Shown here: piece by piece, positions 4,677 through 5,357 of the stretch
Layout: each line of letters opens with the position of its first letter
Numbering within the stretch: the first letter of the stretch is position 1
Position numbers and translations under genes: made by a program
The notes under the pieces: generated by a model
Database searches by the model: none
Seen by the model: the letters and a program-made list of their open reading frames with translations, nothing else
Told to the model about the DNA's origin: nothing
Assembly (NCBI GenBank): GCA_015661045.1
Contig: JACVQG010000114.1
Location: forward strand, 1-5,357
Origin: Dehalococcoidia bacterium
GTDB taxonomy: Bacteria; Chloroflexota; Dehalococcoidia; JACVQG01
Direction: 5' to 3'
DNA length: 5,357 nt

Positions 4677-5357
4677 TTATACCCTCTCTATTTCTTCCTT
4701 AGTTCCCCAAAGACCCCACGGACGGGTGAGGAGCACAATAAGTAGCAATATCATAGGCGCTGCCATGCCAAACTTGGGGTCGAAGTAGCGCATAGCTATA
4801 TTTTGCGAGAATCCTACGAGGAAGGCGCCAGGGATTACACCCTTCAGGCTATCCATACCCCCTACCAGGGGAACGGAAAACGCCGCAAGCCCCACCACTC
4901 CTATTTCGGGGGTCAGGTAGTTGTTTGCCCCATAGAGAATCCCACCGAGGCTTGCACTCAGGGTCGCGAGGCTCCAGGAAAGGGCGAAAAGGAAGTATAT
5001 ATTAATCCCTCTCTGTGAAGCCAGAAGGGGAGCTTCGGCTGACGCCCTCATACGGAACCCCAATTTGCTGCGTTGGAAAAACATGAACAGGAAAATCAGG
5101 TAAACAGCCGAGCTGCCGATAATGGCCAGGTCAAAGGTCGCCAGATTAGCGCCCCATGGCATGGCGTGGGGCGAGTTCTTAATGTCAAAGGCAACTGTCA
5201 GGTAGCGTAAGTCGGCGCCCCAGACCAGCGTGGCTATTCCCCGCAACAGGATGCTCAGCCCTATGGTAACGATTATGGCCGAATGGAGCGGTTGGCCTAT
5301 CATGCGGTACATTGCCAGGAAATAGATAGCAGCCCCTACAGCGAAGCTAAAAAACAA
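4677..5357 (-). CDS. livH: LivH-type ABC transporter permease (C-terminal 226 residues)
   Basis: Integral membrane permease of the HAAT family, partner of LivM. The reading frame is open to the right edge, and the edge codon TTG is not taken as a start. Compared with E. coli LivH (308 residues), the visible part begins near residue 75, so about 70 residues lie outside the window, including the first family signature. Visible parts, in fragment numbering, are several hydrophobic segments, the ATPase-coupling loop RASAEAPLLASQRGI (104-118), GGILYGANNYLTPEIG (138-153) and VGGMDSLKGVIPGAFL (165-180). The ending RPWGLWGTKEEIERV (212-226) is a typical LivH tail. It abuts livM exactly. The promoter of the cluster, and any type I binding protein or regulator that goes with it, would lie beyond the right edge. 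Confidence 0.94.
   Translation of the reverse strand: MFFSFAVGAAIYFLAMYRMIGQPLHSAIIVTIGLSILLRGIATLVWGADLRYLTVAFDIKNSPHAMPWGANLATFDLAIIGSSAVYLIFLFMFFQRSKLGFRMRASAEAPLLASQRGINIYFLFALSWSLATLSASLGGILYGANNYLTPEIGVVGLAAFSVPLVGGMDSLKGVIPGAFLVGFSQNIAMRYFDPKFGMAAPMILLLIVLLTRPWGLWGTKEEIERV
4682..4688 (-). promoter_or_regulatory. Ribosome binding site of livM inside the livH end
   Basis: GAGAGGG on the minus strand, five bases before the livM ATG (4674-4676), overlaps the last codons of livH. It supports the chosen start and translational coupling. Confidence 0.75.

Noticed and set aside
4399..5018. Short frames inside livM (4399-4602, minus) and opposite livH (4803-5018, plus)
   Set aside because: Both overlap permease genes in other frames and give low-complexity translations without family features.

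Overview
The window carries six protein genes, all on the minus strand, belonging to ABC-type uptake. In transcription order (right to left) they are: the C-terminal part of a LivH-type permease (cut by the right edge), a LivM-type permease, a LivF-type ATPase, a LivG-type ATPase, a 361-base non-coding gap, a complete lipoprotein solute-binding protein, and the first 108 codons of a second, related solute-binding lipoprotein (cut by the left edge). No RNA gene, insertion sequence, CRISPR array or plus-strand gene is visible.

Organism: the base composition is near balanced and Shine-Dalgarno sites are strong (GGAGG seven bases before both binding-protein ATGs). Both binding proteins have a lipobox cysteine followed by a long Ala/Pro/Ser/Thr linker. 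This style suits a bacterium that tethers binding proteins to the membrane, such as Chloroflexota (possibly Dehalococcoidia) or a Firmicute. That assignment is inference from style, not from a marker gene.

Layout 5357-1921: a tight livH-livM-livF-livG cluster. livH and livM abut (TAA directly followed by ATG), and livF and livG are separated by one base. Between livM and livF lie 97 bases with a small terminator-like hairpin, followed by a livF that starts with TTG. Together the four genes encode a complete membrane engine: two permeases and two ATPases. By family the substrate would be a branched-chain or other hydrophobic amino acid, or a small amide or organic acid; the sequence does not decide it.

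Layout 1920-1560: a regulatory gap. It holds a well-formed sigma-70-type promoter (TTGGCT, 17 bases, TATAAT) pointing at the binding-protein gene, a perfect 16-base dyad lying on its -35 box, and a 7-bp-stem hairpin at the predicted mRNA 5' end.

Layout 1559-1: two tandem paralogous binding proteins of the periplasmic type II / iron-type family (COG1840-like), not the type I leucine-binding family normally paired with LivHMGF. Either the engine uses unusual binding proteins or these are a separate regulated unit whose permease lies outside the window. This mismatch, together with the tandem duplication behind its own promoter, is the most interesting point. Otherwise the window looks like ordinary transport genes, and I see no clear novel system.
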